From NCBI GenBank assembly GCA_026990595.1, contig JALXCZ010000011.1:106909-170908 (forward strand): a DNA stretch of 64,000 nucleotides, written 5' to 3'. The translations under genes were made by a program, and so were the position numbers. How positions within the stretch are numbered: position 1 is the stretch's first letter; every line of letters begins with the position of its first letter. This document shows positions 44,612 through 53,320 of this stretch, one piece after another. Source of the stretch: Sulfurovum sp. Lineage in GTDB: Bacteria > Campylobacterota > Campylobacteria > Campylobacterales > Sulfurovaceae. The notes beneath the pieces are model-generated. The model saw only the letters and a list, made by a program, of their open reading frames with translations, was not told the DNA's origin and did not search any database.

Positions 44612-45724
44612 TTAGAAGAGATCCAAACTACTTGGTTTAGACTTGGTTTTAGGCTTGGATTTGTGTTTTTTACGTATTCTTCTCTTTTTTACTTTCTTGA
44701 CCGGTGCAGGTGGTGTGATTTGCTCTACAGGTGCTTCAGGTTCTATGGTATCTTCTTGCGTCTGATCGATTCGGCTTGGGATACTGGAGATGATAGGCAG
44801 TGTCTGATTGTGCTCGGGTACTATGATGCCACTTTGATTCATATCATTACCTGAAATAACGGAACGATTCATATCTGTAATGGATCCAGAAATACATTGT
44901 GCAACAGCAGGTTTTGGCAGATGCGTGGTGTTGCTGTCAAAGTTCTCTGCAAGGGTGGCTTTTGCATTATTGATGAGGAAAAAAGTTTTAGGATGGAAAA
45001 TATCACTATAGGTTTTAATATGGGCCACTTTATAGGAGCTTTGTACCTCTACTTTTTTCACTACTCCTACAGGAATACCGGCAAAGAAAATATCATCCAG
45101 ACCTGAAGTGACCACCCTGTCTCCTACAGCAATTTTATGCCATTTGGGAATGAATTTGATGATCATTTCATTTTTCTCTACTCCCATTGCGATACCGGGT
45201 GCCTGTTCTTTTCCGATAAAGACAGAAAAACGGCATTTATCATCAGAAGTGAGATATCCGTAGAGTTGATTGTTATGTACTTTTGCAGTACCAGCTACCA
45301 CAGTACCCTGGATAAGTCCGTAAAGTTTATCTTCCATGAGTGCTTTGGGTTTAGTGAGAATAATTTGTGAAAAACTGTTAAGTTTTACATAAGATATCGT
45401 CTCTGCAATAGAAATATTATGTACAGGAAGTTTAGAGAGTTTTGGAAGTATCTCGTAAATATTTTTGATCTGTTTGATGTAGTGTGTCTGCTCAAGCAGG
45501 AGTTTACGTAAAATACGATTCTCTTTGCTCAGTTTTTCTATAGACTCTTTTTGGAAGATATAGGAGTGGCTTTTATCTTCTATATTTTGTGTAAAATTCT
45601 TATAGTTTTGCTTGATAGGGTTGATAATACCCAGCAGCGTATCGGCAATACGCTCATCATTTCTTGTCAGGAGTACTGTTAATACCAATAACAGTATAAC
45701 AATAATAACCAGTCTAGTCTTCAT
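44612..45724 (-). CDS. mreC: Rod shape-determining protein MreC
   Basis: Periplasmic scaffold of the elongasome. The 370-aa protein has an N-terminal membrane anchor (about 4-20), a coiled coil (IEKLSKENRILRKLLLEQ) and the beta-domain pattern TVVAGTAKVHN, VGDRVVTSGLDDIFFAGIPVGVVKKVE. A C-terminal extension rich in Pro, Lys and Arg (APVEQITPPAPVKKVKKRR...) is beyond the normal end. It overlaps mreB by 11 bp. Confidence 0.95.
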   Translation of the reverse strand: MKTRLVIIVILLLVLTVLLTRNDERIADTLLGIINPIKQNYKNFTQNIEDKSHSYIFQKESIEKLSKENRILRKLLLEQTHYIKQIKNIYEILPKLSKLPVHNISIAETISYVKLNSFSQIILTKPKALMEDKLYGLIQGTVVAGTAKVHNNQLYGYLTSDDKCRFSVFIGKEQAPGIAMGVEKNEMIIKFIPKWHKIAVGDRVVTSGLDDIFFAGIPVGVVKKVEVQSSYKVAHIKTYSDIFHPKTFFLINNAKATLAENFDSNTTHLPKPAVAQCISGSITDMNRSVISGNDMNQSGIIVPEHNQTLPIISSIPSRIDQTQEDTIEPEAPVEQITPPAPVKKVKKRRIRKKHKSKPKTKSKPSSLDLF

Positions 45725-46748
45725 ATGCCATTTGCTGGAGAATATCTATTTCATCAAGTGCTTTACCTGTACCTTTAGCTACTGCAAGAAGAGGATCTTC
45801 AGCAATATAGACCGGAAGCTTTACTGCATCCGAGAGGTATTTATCCAAACCTCTGATAAGGGCTCCACCTCCTGTAAGAACGATACCGTTCTCTACAATG
45901 TCGCCTGCAAGTTCCGGTGGTGTCTGCTCCAGTACATCTTTGAGCGCATCAGCGATCTCTTCAAGAGAATCTTTCATTGCAGCTCGAAGGTGTTCAGAAG
46001 TAATATCGATAGAAGCAAGACTACCTTCTACCTGGTCTCTACCCCGAACAGCAGTACTAAGTTCTTCTTCCAAAGGTACTGCTGTACCGATCTTGATCTT
46101 GAGTTCTTCTGCCACACGATCACCGATAAGAAGGTTGAAGTTCTTTTTGATGTAGTCAACGATCGCCTGGTCAATATGGTCTCCTGCGATACGGATGGAT
46201 TTACTGATCACAAGTCCACCAAGAGAAGTCACACCTATCTCAGTAGTTCCCCCGCCAATATCCACAACAAGGTTACCGTTTGGATCTTTTACCGGGATAC
46301 CGGCACCAATAGCAGCTGCCATAGGTTCTTCAATGAGATAGACATATCTTGCTCCTGCATTTTCAGCAGAATCTTTTACAGCACGTCTCTCAACCTGTGT
46401 CAATCCGTAGGGTACGCAGATAATGATACGGGGAGAGAAGAACCCTTTTCTTTTATGTGCTTTTTCAATAAAATAACGGATCATCATCTCTGTGACTTCA
46501 AAGTCAGCGATAACACCATCTTTCATAGGACGGATCGCTTTAATGTTCCCTGGTGTTTTCCCTACCATATCTTTTGCTTCCTGACCTACTGCCAAAATAC
46601 GCTGCTGACCATGCTTGTCATATTGTATAGCAACTACTGAGGGTTCATTAATACTGATTCCCTGACCTTTAACAAGTACAAGTGTATTTGCTGTCCCCAG
46701 ATCAATAGCAAGATCGTTGGAAAACATTCCCAATAATTTTTTAAACAT
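45714..46748 (-). CDS. mreB: Rod shape-determining protein MreB
   Basis: Bacterial actin that guides lateral wall synthesis. The 344-aa protein starts MFKKLLGMFSNDLAIDLGTANTLV, the normal amphipathic helix plus phosphate-1 loop. Further marks are VCVP-like IICVPYGLTQVERRAVKDSAENAGA, the DIGGGTTEIGV phosphate-2 loop and LTGGGALIRGLDKYLSD. It sits between clpX and mreC as in Helicobacter. Confidence 0.98.
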   Translation of the reverse strand: MFKKLLGMFSNDLAIDLGTANTLVLVKGQGISINEPSVVAIQYDKHGQQRILAVGQEAKDMVGKTPGNIKAIRPMKDGVIADFEVTEMMIRYFIEKAHKRKGFFSPRIIICVPYGLTQVERRAVKDSAENAGARYVYLIEEPMAAAIGAGIPVKDPNGNLVVDIGGGTTEIGVTSLGGLVISKSIRIAGDHIDQAIVDYIKKNFNLLIGDRVAEELKIKIGTAVPLEEELSTAVRGRDQVEGSLASIDITSEHLRAAMKDSLEEIADALKDVLEQTPPELAGDIVENGIVLTGGGALIRGLDKYLSDAVKLPVYIAEDPLLAVAKGTGKALDEIDILQQMAYED

Positions 46749-46775
46749 CTATTTTATCCTTTTATAATGGCGTCT

Positions 46776-47999
46776 TTACGCAGTTTTTTTATTTTTTATA
46801 TACAGAGGTTTGGAGCCTGTTTCTACTACATCTTCAGTAATGATGACTTCATAGCCTTCAAGTTCGGGAAGTTCATACATGATGTCAAGCAGTACATCTT
46901 CAAGAATGGAACGCAGTCCTCTTGCTCCAGTTTTTCTGTCTATAGCTTTTTGTGCAATAAGATTCAATGCCTCTTCTTCAAAACTGAGTTTGACATTGTC
47001 GATTTCAAAAAGTTTCTGATACTGTTTGACCAAAGCATTTTTAGGCTCTACCAAAATACGTACCATATCTTCTTTACTGATCTCACCCAGGGTTGCCAGT
47101 ACGTGAAGACGTCCGATCAGTTCCGGTATAAGACCGAAAGAGACAAGATCTTCCGACTCCACAAGATGAAGGAGATTTTCTTCTTCTTTTTTGGAGCGTT
47201 TAGTCTGACCAAATCCTAAAGTATTTGAACCTAGTCTTCTTTTGAGTATGTCATTCAGTCCGTCAAATGCACCACCGCAGATAAAAAGAATATTGGAAGT
47301 GTCTATCTGAATGAAATCCTGATTAGGATGCTTACGTCCGCCTTTTGGCGGAATATTTACAACAGAGCCCTCAATAAGTTTGAGAAGTGCCTGCTGTACC
47401 CCCTCGCCAGATACATCACGGGTAATGGAACGGTTTTCCCCCATTCTTGCTATTTTGTCTACTTCATCGATAAATACGATCCCCTGTTCTGCCAGTTTAG
47501 GATCACCATCCGCTGCCATCAGCAATTTTGTAAGGATGTTTTCTACATCTTCACCGACATATCCTGCTTCTGTAAGGTTCGTTGCATCTGCAATAGCAAT
47601 AGGGACATTTAAAAATCTGGCAATGGTCTGAGCCAGAAGTGTTTTCCCTGAACCTGTAGGACCTATGAGAAGTACGTTTGATTTTGCAATCTGTGTATCA
47701 TTGTCTTCAACAGTATCTCTAAAAATACGTTTATAGTGGTTATAGACAGCTACAGAGAGTGTCTTTTTCGCATTCTCCTGACCGATAATATAGTCATCTA
47801 AGAGGGCATTGATCTCTTTAGGTGTATAGAGCGTATGTACCCCCATATCTGTCTCTTTCTCTTCGGGTTCTTCTTCTCCAAAAAGGATCTTGTAGGCAGA
47901 GATCACACAGTTTGAACAGATATAGGCACTCTCTCCGGCAATGAGCGGATTCTCTTCACTCTCATTGGCAGAACAGAAACTACATTCTTTAATTGGCAT
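46776..47999 (-). CDS. clpX: ATP-dependent Clp protease ATP-binding subunit ClpX
   Basis: AAA+ unfoldase that feeds ClpP. The N-terminal zinc-binding domain has four cysteines (CSFC and CSNC). Walker A is [15 protein letters not shown], Walker B is [11 protein letters not shown], and sensor 2 lies in [21 protein letters not shown]. The ClpP-binding loop region carries GFGQ. At 407 aa it has normal length. It is in the fabZ-lpxA-clpX-mreB-mreC run. Confidence 0.98.
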   Translation of the reverse strand: MPIKECSFCSANESEENPLIAGESAYICSNCVISAYKILFGEEEPEEKETDMGVHTLYTPKEINALLDDYIIGQENAKKTLSVAVYNHYKRIFRDTVEDNDTQIAKSNVLLIGPTGSGKTLLAQTIARFLNVPIAIADATNLTEAGYVGEDVENILTKLLMAADGDPKLAEQGIVFIDEVDKIARMGENRSITRDVSGEGVQQALLKLIEGSVVNIPPKGGRKHPNQDFIQIDTSNILFICGGAFDGLNDILKRRLGSNTLGFGQTKRSKKEEENLLHLVESEDLVSFGLIPELIGRLHVLATLGEISKEDMVRILVEPKNALVKQYQKLFEIDNVKLSFEEEALNLIAQKAIDRKTGARGLRSILEDVLLDIMYELPELEGYEVIITEDVVETGSKPLYIKNKKTA

Positions 48000-48018
48000 A
48001 TTTTATCCTCATATCTTT

Positions 48019-48798
48019 TTATTTTCTTGTAAAAGGGATACCTCTTTTAGAGGTTTTGATAAATTTACAAAGTGTTTTTACTTTCTCGGAGTCACTTGTC
48101 TCAAAGAGTCTTTGGGCTGCTTCCTGTAAAGGGTTACCTTGTTCAAAAAGTTCTCTATAAGCGACTTTGAGTGCATTGATCTCTTCTCTTTCCATCTCTC
48201 TTCTCAGTCCGGTAAGATTCAGACCGCGCAGACTTGCACGGTTACCTTCTGCCAGGCAGTAGGGTGGAATATCCTGTGCCAAAGCACTTGCCCCGCCTAT
48301 CATGGCATAGTCACCGATGTGTACAAATTGATGTATGGGTGTGAGACCGCCAATGACGACATGGTTACCCAGTTCTACATGTCCTGCAAGTGTTGCACCG
48401 TTTGCTAAGATACAGTGATCACCCAGAATTACATCATGACCTAAATGCACATATCCCATTAAAAGGTTTCCGTTACCTATTTTGGTCACAGAACCACCGC
48501 CTTTTGTCCCGGGGTTGAGAAGAGTAAACTCTCTGATGGTATTATTGTCGCCAATAATGAGCTGTACGGGCTCTCCGTCATATTTAAGATCCTGAGGGAT
48601 CGTCCCCACTGCAGCATGAGAGAAGATACAGTTATTCTTACCGATTGTTGTATCTCCTTCTATTACAGCATGGGATGCTACGGTCGTGTTGTCCCCGATC
48701 CTTACTTTTGGACCGATGTATACAAAAGGACCGACAGAAACATTGTTACCTAGGACGGCACCTTCTTCTATGACGGCGCTGGGATGGATTAAAGACAT
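48019..48798 (-). CDS. lpxA: UDP-N-acetylglucosamine acyltransferase LpxA
   Basis: First step of lipid A synthesis. The 259-aa protein is a left-handed beta-helix made of hexapeptide repeats (IHPSAVIEEGAVLGNNVSVGPFVYIG...). Catalytic His is in GYVHLGHDVILGDHCILAN (H near 122-125). The C-terminal helical domain begins NLTGLRREMEREEINALK. It lies 13 bp behind fabZ. Confidence 0.97.
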   Translation of the reverse strand: MSLIHPSAVIEEGAVLGNNVSVGPFVYIGPKVRIGDNTTVASHAVIEGDTTIGKNNCIFSHAAVGTIPQDLKYDGEPVQLIIGDNNTIREFTLLNPGTKGGGSVTKIGNGNLLMGYVHLGHDVILGDHCILANGATLAGHVELGNHVVIGGLTPIHQFVHIGDYAMIGGASALAQDIPPYCLAEGNRASLRGLNLTGLRREMEREEINALKVAYRELFEQGNPLQEAAQRLFETSDSEKVKTLCKFIKTSKRGIPFTRK

Positions 48799-48811
48799 AG
48801 TGAACCTACTT

Positions 48812-49261
48812 TTATTTATCTACGATCATAGCTTTAAGCTCGGCCTGAGCTACGATTTTATCATCGACATAGGCTTTTGCATCAAGCTGCCATACCGCAC
48901 CTTTGTTTTTGATCACATTGATCTTGTATACAAGCTGATCCCCCGGAGTTACAGGAGCACGGAATTTCGCTTTATCAATACTCATGAAATAAACTACCTT
49001 GTTCTCTATCTCTTCCTGTGAAGTATCATCCATACTTTTGAATGCAAGTACGCCACCGGCCTGTGCCATACCTTCAATGATCATAACACCGGGGTAGATA
49101 GGATGATCCGGGAAATGTCCCTGAAAGACCGGTTCGGAGATAGAGACATTTTTAAAACCTTCAATATATTCACCCTGTTTGAGATCAGTAATTCTGTCTA
49201 CAAGCAGAAATGGATATCTGTGAGGTAATATTTTTTGAATTTCAATAACATTATAAAGCAC
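48812..49261 (-). CDS. fabZ: 3-hydroxyacyl-ACP dehydratase FabZ
   Basis: Dehydrates 3-hydroxyacyl-ACP in fatty-acid synthesis. The 149-aa hot-dog protein has [17 protein letters not shown], the catalytic His in [23 protein letters not shown], and [11 protein letters not shown]. The start codon is GTG at 49261, supported by AAAGG 7 bp upstream. A perfect inverted repeat lies directly upstream at 49272-49301. Confidence 0.97.
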   Translation of the reverse strand: MLYNVIEIQKILPHRYPFLLVDRITDLKQGEYIEGFKNVSISEPVFQGHFPDHPIYPGVMIIEGMAQAGGVLAFKSMDDTSQEEIENKVVYFMSIDKAKFRAPVTPGDQLVYKINVIKNKGAVWQLDAKAYVDDKIVAQAELKAMIVDK

Positions 49262-49271
49262 TGGAAAACCT

Positions 49272-49301
49272 TTAGGTAAAAATTTGGTATATTTTACCTA
49301 A
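49272..49301. promoter_or_regulatory. Perfect inverted repeat upstream of fabZ
   Basis: TTAGGTAAAA (49272-49281) and TTTTACCTAA (49292-49301) are perfect complements separated by 10 bp. On the coding strand the proximal arm overlaps the start of the Shine-Dalgarno region of fabZ. It could be an operator for a dimeric repressor or an RNA hairpin; there is no T-tract for a terminator. Confidence 0.5.
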
Positions 49302-49339
49302 GTGTTGGTAAAAAAGTGATAAAAATCATCAGGCAATGA

Positions 49340-50419
49340 TCAGAGCTCTATCAGTGTCTCTTTTACATCGCTGTAAGTCCTGCTTTGCAGCAGTATCTCT
49401 ATTTTATTTGAGGGTATCTCTTCTACGACAAGAATGGCTGAGAGATCGTAAGCTGACATGCACAATTTGCTGCGTAGTGCTATTTCTGTTTCAAATGCCG
49501 GTGGGTTGAAAATGAGTGTGGTCACTGTTGGGTATTGAGTTTGACAGAGGATGTTGTATGTTTCAAGTGTCATGAATTTTACTTCATCACGGTTCATATA
49601 GTGCAGATCATTTACAGCGCACTCAATTTTTCCTCTGGTATACTCTCCTTTGAGTGTAGAGTAAGGCAGAAAGTGTGCAGGTGTGATTTCTTTTCTAACC
49701 TTCAACAGACCCATCTGCAAACGCCAGTTCAAGAAACGCTGTTTAACGATTTTGTAGGGTTTGTTTTCTTCTTCCAAAGACCATCGCTTCTCATACATCT
49801 CTACACGTGCTTCTATGGATTCGGGCTGTATCTGTTGTGAGATGGGGACAAAGAGTTCATCTGCAAGTTTTTTCTGTTGGTCGCGCTGTATGTTCAGTCC
49901 GAACATACAGCCGCAGTAGTCCTGACGGTAGAGGGCATCCTCTTTTGCCAAAATGTTCTGTTCCTGTGTACCGGAAGCTTTACGGTAATCGGGGGCTACA
50001 AAAGCTATACCGTATTTCTGGGCCAATGCATCACCTGCTGTCTGCAGCTGTTTGAGGGATTTTTTGGGAGAGGTGAGCAGGGTGGAGGTAAATATTTTCT
50101 CTCCAAGTTCGGCTGCTTTTTTTGCACTCACTTCAAAGCGTCTGTCAAAGCAGACAGAACAGCGTGCTCCCTTTTCAGGTTCATGCTCAAGTCCACGTAC
50201 CGCTTCAAGCCAGTTCTCTACGTCATATTCACCCTCTATAAGGTCAATTCCCAGTATCTTGCAGCTTCGTTTGACATCGAGTAAACGCAAATAGTACTCA
50301 GAGTAGGGGTGTATATTTGGATCGTAGAAAAACCCTGTGAGTTTTTCCTGGGGGTATTCTGCTTGGAGTTTTTGGAGGAAATAGTGACTGTCAACACTGC
50401 AACATATATGTACTAACAT
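49340..50419 (-). CDS. queH: Epoxyqueuosine reductase QueH
   Basis: Last step of queuosine synthesis in organisms without QueG. The 359-aa protein starts MLVHICCSVDSHYFLQKL with the family's paired Cys, then FFYDPNIHPYSEYYLRLLDVKR, GARCSVCFDRRFEVSAKKA, FTSTLLTSPKKSL and QDYCGCMFGLN. An in-frame start at 50488 adds residues encoded by palindromic repeats and is rejected. A C-terminal extension of about 150 residues is present, as in HP0100 of Helicobacter. Confidence 0.93.
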   Translation of the reverse strand: MLVHICCSVDSHYFLQKLQAEYPQEKLTGFFYDPNIHPYSEYYLRLLDVKRSCKILGIDLIEGEYDVENWLEAVRGLEHEPEKGARCSVCFDRRFEVSAKKAAELGEKIFTSTLLTSPKKSLKQLQTAGDALAQKYGIAFVAPDYRKASGTQEQNILAKEDALYRQDYCGCMFGLNIQRDQQKKLADELFVPISQQIQPESIEARVEMYEKRWSLEEENKPYKIVKQRFLNWRLQMGLLKVRKEITPAHFLPYSTLKGEYTRGKIECAVNDLHYMNRDEVKFMTLETYNILCQTQYPTVTTLIFNPPAFETEIALRSKLCMSAYDLSAILVVEEIPSNKIEILLQSRTYSDVKETLIEL

Positions 50420-50432
50420 ATTACCATGCACT

Positions 50433-50502
50433 CTCGTTCCCACGTTGTACGTGGGAATGTAAATTTTGTAAGATGCATTCCCACGCAAAGCATGGGAACG
50501 AG
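50433..50502. repeat. Pair of family-B palindromic repeats between lpxB and queH
   Basis: CTCGTTCCCACGTTGTACG with TGGGAATG (50433-50459) is followed by the inverse element GCATTCCCACG...CATGGGAACGAG (50475-50502). The two elements are themselves arranged head-to-head, giving a larger palindrome across about 70 bp. Confidence 0.8.
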
Positions 50503-50520
50503 AATTTTATATATCATTAT

Positions 50521-51555
50521 TTATTTGTCCATTATTAGTTTTGCAACATTTTCAGAACTTCCATGTCCCAGGTATGCGCGTAACTCTTCTGCCTTTTTGG
50601 CAAAGATCTCTCGGTCGGTATTGTAGTACTCTTTTAGCAAGTTGTCAACGGTTACCTGCTCTTGAAGTATTTCGTTATGCAAGGTAGTGTTGTTGTAATG
50701 TGTCAATATAATATTGGCAAGTCCTACTTGTTTGATGCCCAGTAGTTTCGTACCTATAAAGAAGTCTATTTTTTTTGCGATGTAGCTGAGGGTAAAAGGT
50801 GTACCTATAAGGGCAGCTTCGAGGGTGGCTGTACCCGAACAGATGAAAGCAAATTCTGACTGAGCCAGAGCACTGTGGGTATTTCTGCTTATTTCAAACA
50901 TGGAGATATCACCATACCATGAAGTGATCTTTTCGTTTGAAAAGCCAGCAGGGATGATGAGCAGGGCTTTTTTTTCAGAGAACTTCTTGCGTACTTCTTT
51001 AAAGATGGGCAGAAGTCTGCTGATCTCACTCTTTCTGCTTCCGGGCATAAAAGCAATGGTGTCGGCATCAACCTCATGCGTGACCTCTATCTCGTCAAGC
51101 AGAGGATGCCCGATATACTCTGCTTTTCTTTGCGGATAGTATGCCACCTCAAAAGGAAGTATGCCAAGCAGTCTGTCACAGTACTGCTCCAGCTTCTTTG
51201 CACGTTTGGGACGGCTTGCCCAGATCTGTGGCAGAATGTAGTAGATGATCTCTTTTTGAGGATATTTTGCTTTGAGTTTTTTGGCTAAAGGCAAATTAAA
51301 ACCTGAACTGTCCATAAGCAGTACTTTGTCGGCATCTTTTGCCAGCTCTACCATTTCATCTGCTACTTTAAAGAACCAGCGCAGTTTCTTTATGGCATCT
51401 ACCACACCCATAATAGCCATCTCTGAGATGTCATAAAGCGGTTCACCCAGTGACTTGTCAAATATACCCATGAGTTCAACATCATGTGTATGTCTGAGTA
51501 CCTCTTTTAGGTGGAGGTTGGAGGAGGGCTCTAAAGCTGAGATGAGGAGTTTCAT
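50521..51555 (-). CDS. lpxB: Lipid-A-disaccharide synthase LpxB
   Basis: Joins UDP-2,3-diacylglucosamine and lipid X. The 344-aa glycosyltransferase shows LISALEPSSNLHLKEVL, VLLMDSSGFNLPLAKKLK, IYYILPQIWASRPKRAKKLEQYCDRLLGILPFE, EYIGHPLLDEI, FMPGSRKSEISRLLPIF and CSGTATLEAALIGTPFTLSY. Somewhat shorter than the E. coli enzyme (382 aa), as usual in this phylum. Confidence 0.96.
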   Translation of the reverse strand: MKLLISALEPSSNLHLKEVLRHTHDVELMGIFDKSLGEPLYDISEMAIMGVVDAIKKLRWFFKVADEMVELAKDADKVLLMDSSGFNLPLAKKLKAKYPQKEIIYYILPQIWASRPKRAKKLEQYCDRLLGILPFEVAYYPQRKAEYIGHPLLDEIEVTHEVDADTIAFMPGSRKSEISRLLPIFKEVRKKFSEKKALLIIPAGFSNEKITSWYGDISMFEISRNTHSALAQSEFAFICSGTATLEAALIGTPFTLSYIAKKIDFFIGTKLLGIKQVGLANIILTHYNNTTLHNEILQEQVTVDNLLKEYYNTDREIFAKKAEELRAYLGHGSSENVAKLIMDK

Positions 51556-51600
51556 AAGTGTATAGTTCCAATAGTGTATTTTGTTAGTATTTTAGCATAA

Positions 51601-52083
51601 TTACTGTTGGTATTTTTTAGGATACTCAAAAAAGAGCTGTTTGCCTTTGTGCGGTGCTGCTTCTTCTTTAAAAATGATGCCGACCACTCCCGCAGTAGGG
51701 ATGTTGTAGATGGATTTGTTGGAGAGCGTATCATTGAGTGCCGTTAATCCCGGGTTGTGTCCGACAAGCATAAGTGTATCAACCTTTTCAAATGTCTCTT
51801 GTATAAGATACAAAAGGCTCATGGCTGAAGCTTCATAGATACGTTCATCAAAACGCAGTTCTCCGCCTAATGCTTCATGGTAATATTTTGCTGTTGTTTT
51901 AGCCCGTCTGGCAGGGCTTGAGAGGATGAGGTCTGGTTTGATGCCTTTGTCTTTAAGCAGTGCTGCCATAAAAGGAGCGTCTCTTTTGCCGCGTTTGTTG
52001 AGAGGTCGTTCAAAGTCAGAAAGACTCATATCATCCCAGCTTGACTTGGCATGTCTGGCGATGTAGAGGGTTTTTTCAGGCAT
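51601..52083 (-). CDS. SixA-type histidine phosphatase
   Basis: 160-aa phosphohistidine phosphatase-like protein starting at 52083 (MPEKTLYIARHAKSSWDD, with the RH catalytic motif). LSSPARRAKTTA and MLVGHNPGLTAL are further family marks. A longer in-frame start at 52197 would lie inside the upstream gene and is rejected. It overlaps that gene by 8 bp. Targets may be phosphorylated His on proteins; not established here. Confidence 0.9.
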   Translation of the reverse strand: MPEKTLYIARHAKSSWDDMSLSDFERPLNKRGKRDAPFMAALLKDKGIKPDLILSSPARRAKTTAKYYHEALGGELRFDERIYEASAMSLLYLIQETFEKVDTLMLVGHNPGLTALNDTLSNKSIYNIPTAGVVGIIFKEEAAPHKGKQLFFEYPKKYQQ

Positions 52084-52618
52084 CTTTCTTCTCCAGCTTT
52101 TTGGGCTTGTTTTCAATCGCTTTGACCTCAATGGCCGGAAGTTCCCGGTATCTGTCACGTTTGCTTCGCAGGTAGTAGCCGCCCATGGCACCGGCACTTG
52201 CCGAGATCACAAGTAGACCTGCCGTGACCATCTGTGCCATTACAAAGAGTGCACCCACACCGATGAGTCCTGCAAATGACGCACCCACTTTAAAGTTGGC
52301 TTTGGCATGGGCACGGGAGGTCTCTTTAATGATCTTTTTTTCTGCTTCTTTGTGTACACGCATTTTGGCACGTTCTGCATTGATCTTGATCTTCTCCCGC
52401 TCAGAGGCGAACTCCTCTTTTACGGCAGAGACAACATCTTTGCTGTGATGTTTGGCAATAGAGTTGAACCAAAAGGCAATCACAAGGGCAATGAACAGAG
52501 CAGGGACTCCAATGCGTAACAGACTCTCTGTAGTGAGTGTACCTGCGTTAAGCAGTACCAGACTGAACAGAGCCAGCTGAGCGATGACAATACCGAAGAA
52601 GTATTGAAGGAGTTTCAC
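52076..52618 (-). CDS. Hypothetical membrane protein with charged central helix
   Basis: 180-aa protein. Two N-terminal membrane helices (about 4-24 and 33-51) are followed by a charged helical region (VVSAVKEEFASEREKIKINAERAKMRVHKEAEKKIIKETSRAHAKANFK), then two more hydrophobic segments (GASFAGLIGVGALFVMAQMVTAGLLVISASAGAMGGYYL). The C-terminus is Lys-rich. No family recognised. Coupled to the sixA-type gene. Confidence 0.75.
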   Translation of the reverse strand: MKLLQYFFGIVIAQLALFSLVLLNAGTLTTESLLRIGVPALFIALVIAFWFNSIAKHHSKDVVSAVKEEFASEREKIKINAERAKMRVHKEAEKKIIKETSRAHAKANFKVGASFAGLIGVGALFVMAQMVTAGLLVISASAGAMGGYYLRSKRDRYRELPAIEVKAIENKPKKLEKKDA

Positions 52619-52663
52619 GTGTTTGCCTTTAATTGTTTTTGATTATTTTAGCATAATATTGCC

Positions 52664-52800
52664 GTAGGGTGTTGTACCCTTACAACACCACTCTCGTTCC
52701 CATGCTTCGCGTGGGAATGCATATATGAATTATTTTTAGAATATTTAATTGATGATGAAGAAATCAAAGTATTTGTTCCCACGAGAATCGTGGGAACAAG
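52664..52800. repeat. Cluster of palindromic repeats (families A and B)
   Basis: Family A at 52664-52689 (GTAGGGTGTTGTACCC then TTACAACACC), family B at 52693-52719 (CTCGTTCCCATGCTTCGCG then TGGGAATG), and a third hairpin at 52773-52800 with 12-bp perfect arms, TTGTTCCCACGA and TCGTGGGAACAA around GAA. Together with the broken gene next to it, this region (52619-52960) looks like a landing site for small mobile sequences. Confidence 0.8.
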
Positions 52801-52825
52801 ATAAATTGATAGTAACGAATTTAAT

Positions 52826-53320
52826 TCATTCTCTTTTTAATTTAGATGAAATTTTAAAAAAGAGTAAACCCATCAAAAAGAAAATTAAAAAGTCACCTAT
52901 GACATATCCTGTTAAATAATATACTGATTCATCAGATGGAATGGTACTTTTTTTATTTTTCTATGAATAATAATATTCATTCCATTCTCCTCTCCATAAA
53001 GACAGAAGATATTCATTTTTAGGTATTTTCGTAGTAGATGAAAAATTATCATTACTAATTTCATATTGAAGATAATTAAAAGCAATACTAGTATCATTTT
53101 GATCATTAATCCAATTTTGCAATTCTTGATGTGTTGGTAATTTTTCTAAAGAATTGATATATTTAGCAGTCTTATCAAAAATTTTTTGAATTTTTTGATT
53201 GTGTTTTAGTGTACTTCGTAGAGCTATTTTTTGTGAAAGTGCTAATAGGGAAATTAAAATAAATATTACACCTATAAAAAATGATATATATCTTACAATT
53301 TTTTTCACACCATCACCCAC
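52826..53320 (-). pseudogene. Small membrane-anchored protein interrupted by an in-frame TAG
   Basis: The frame from 53320 encodes 119 residues (MGDGVKKIVRYISFFIGVIFILISLLALSQ...RGEWNEYYYS) and stops at TAG (52961-52963). The same frame continues for 44 further codons to TGA at 52826-52828, reading KNKKSTIPSDESVYYLTG and then a membrane helix (VIGDFLIFFLMGLLFFKIS) with a basic end. A protein with a membrane helix at each end therefore seems to have been cut by a nonsense change. It overlaps the antiporter gene by 16 bp and is much richer in AT than it. Family unknown. Confidence 0.6.

Noticed and set aside
50420-50488. Longer QueH with 23 extra N-terminal residues
   Set aside because: These codons are the palindromic repeat itself. 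The family's CC motif starts right after the inner ATG at 50419.
51601-52197. 198-aa version of the SixA-like protein
   Set aside because: The first 38 codons lie inside the upstream gene; the family N-terminus begins at 52083.
52912-53106. 64-aa frame on the minus strand next to the broken membrane gene
   Set aside because: It overlaps the longer frame in another phase; the long frame's continuation past the TAG explains the coding signal better.
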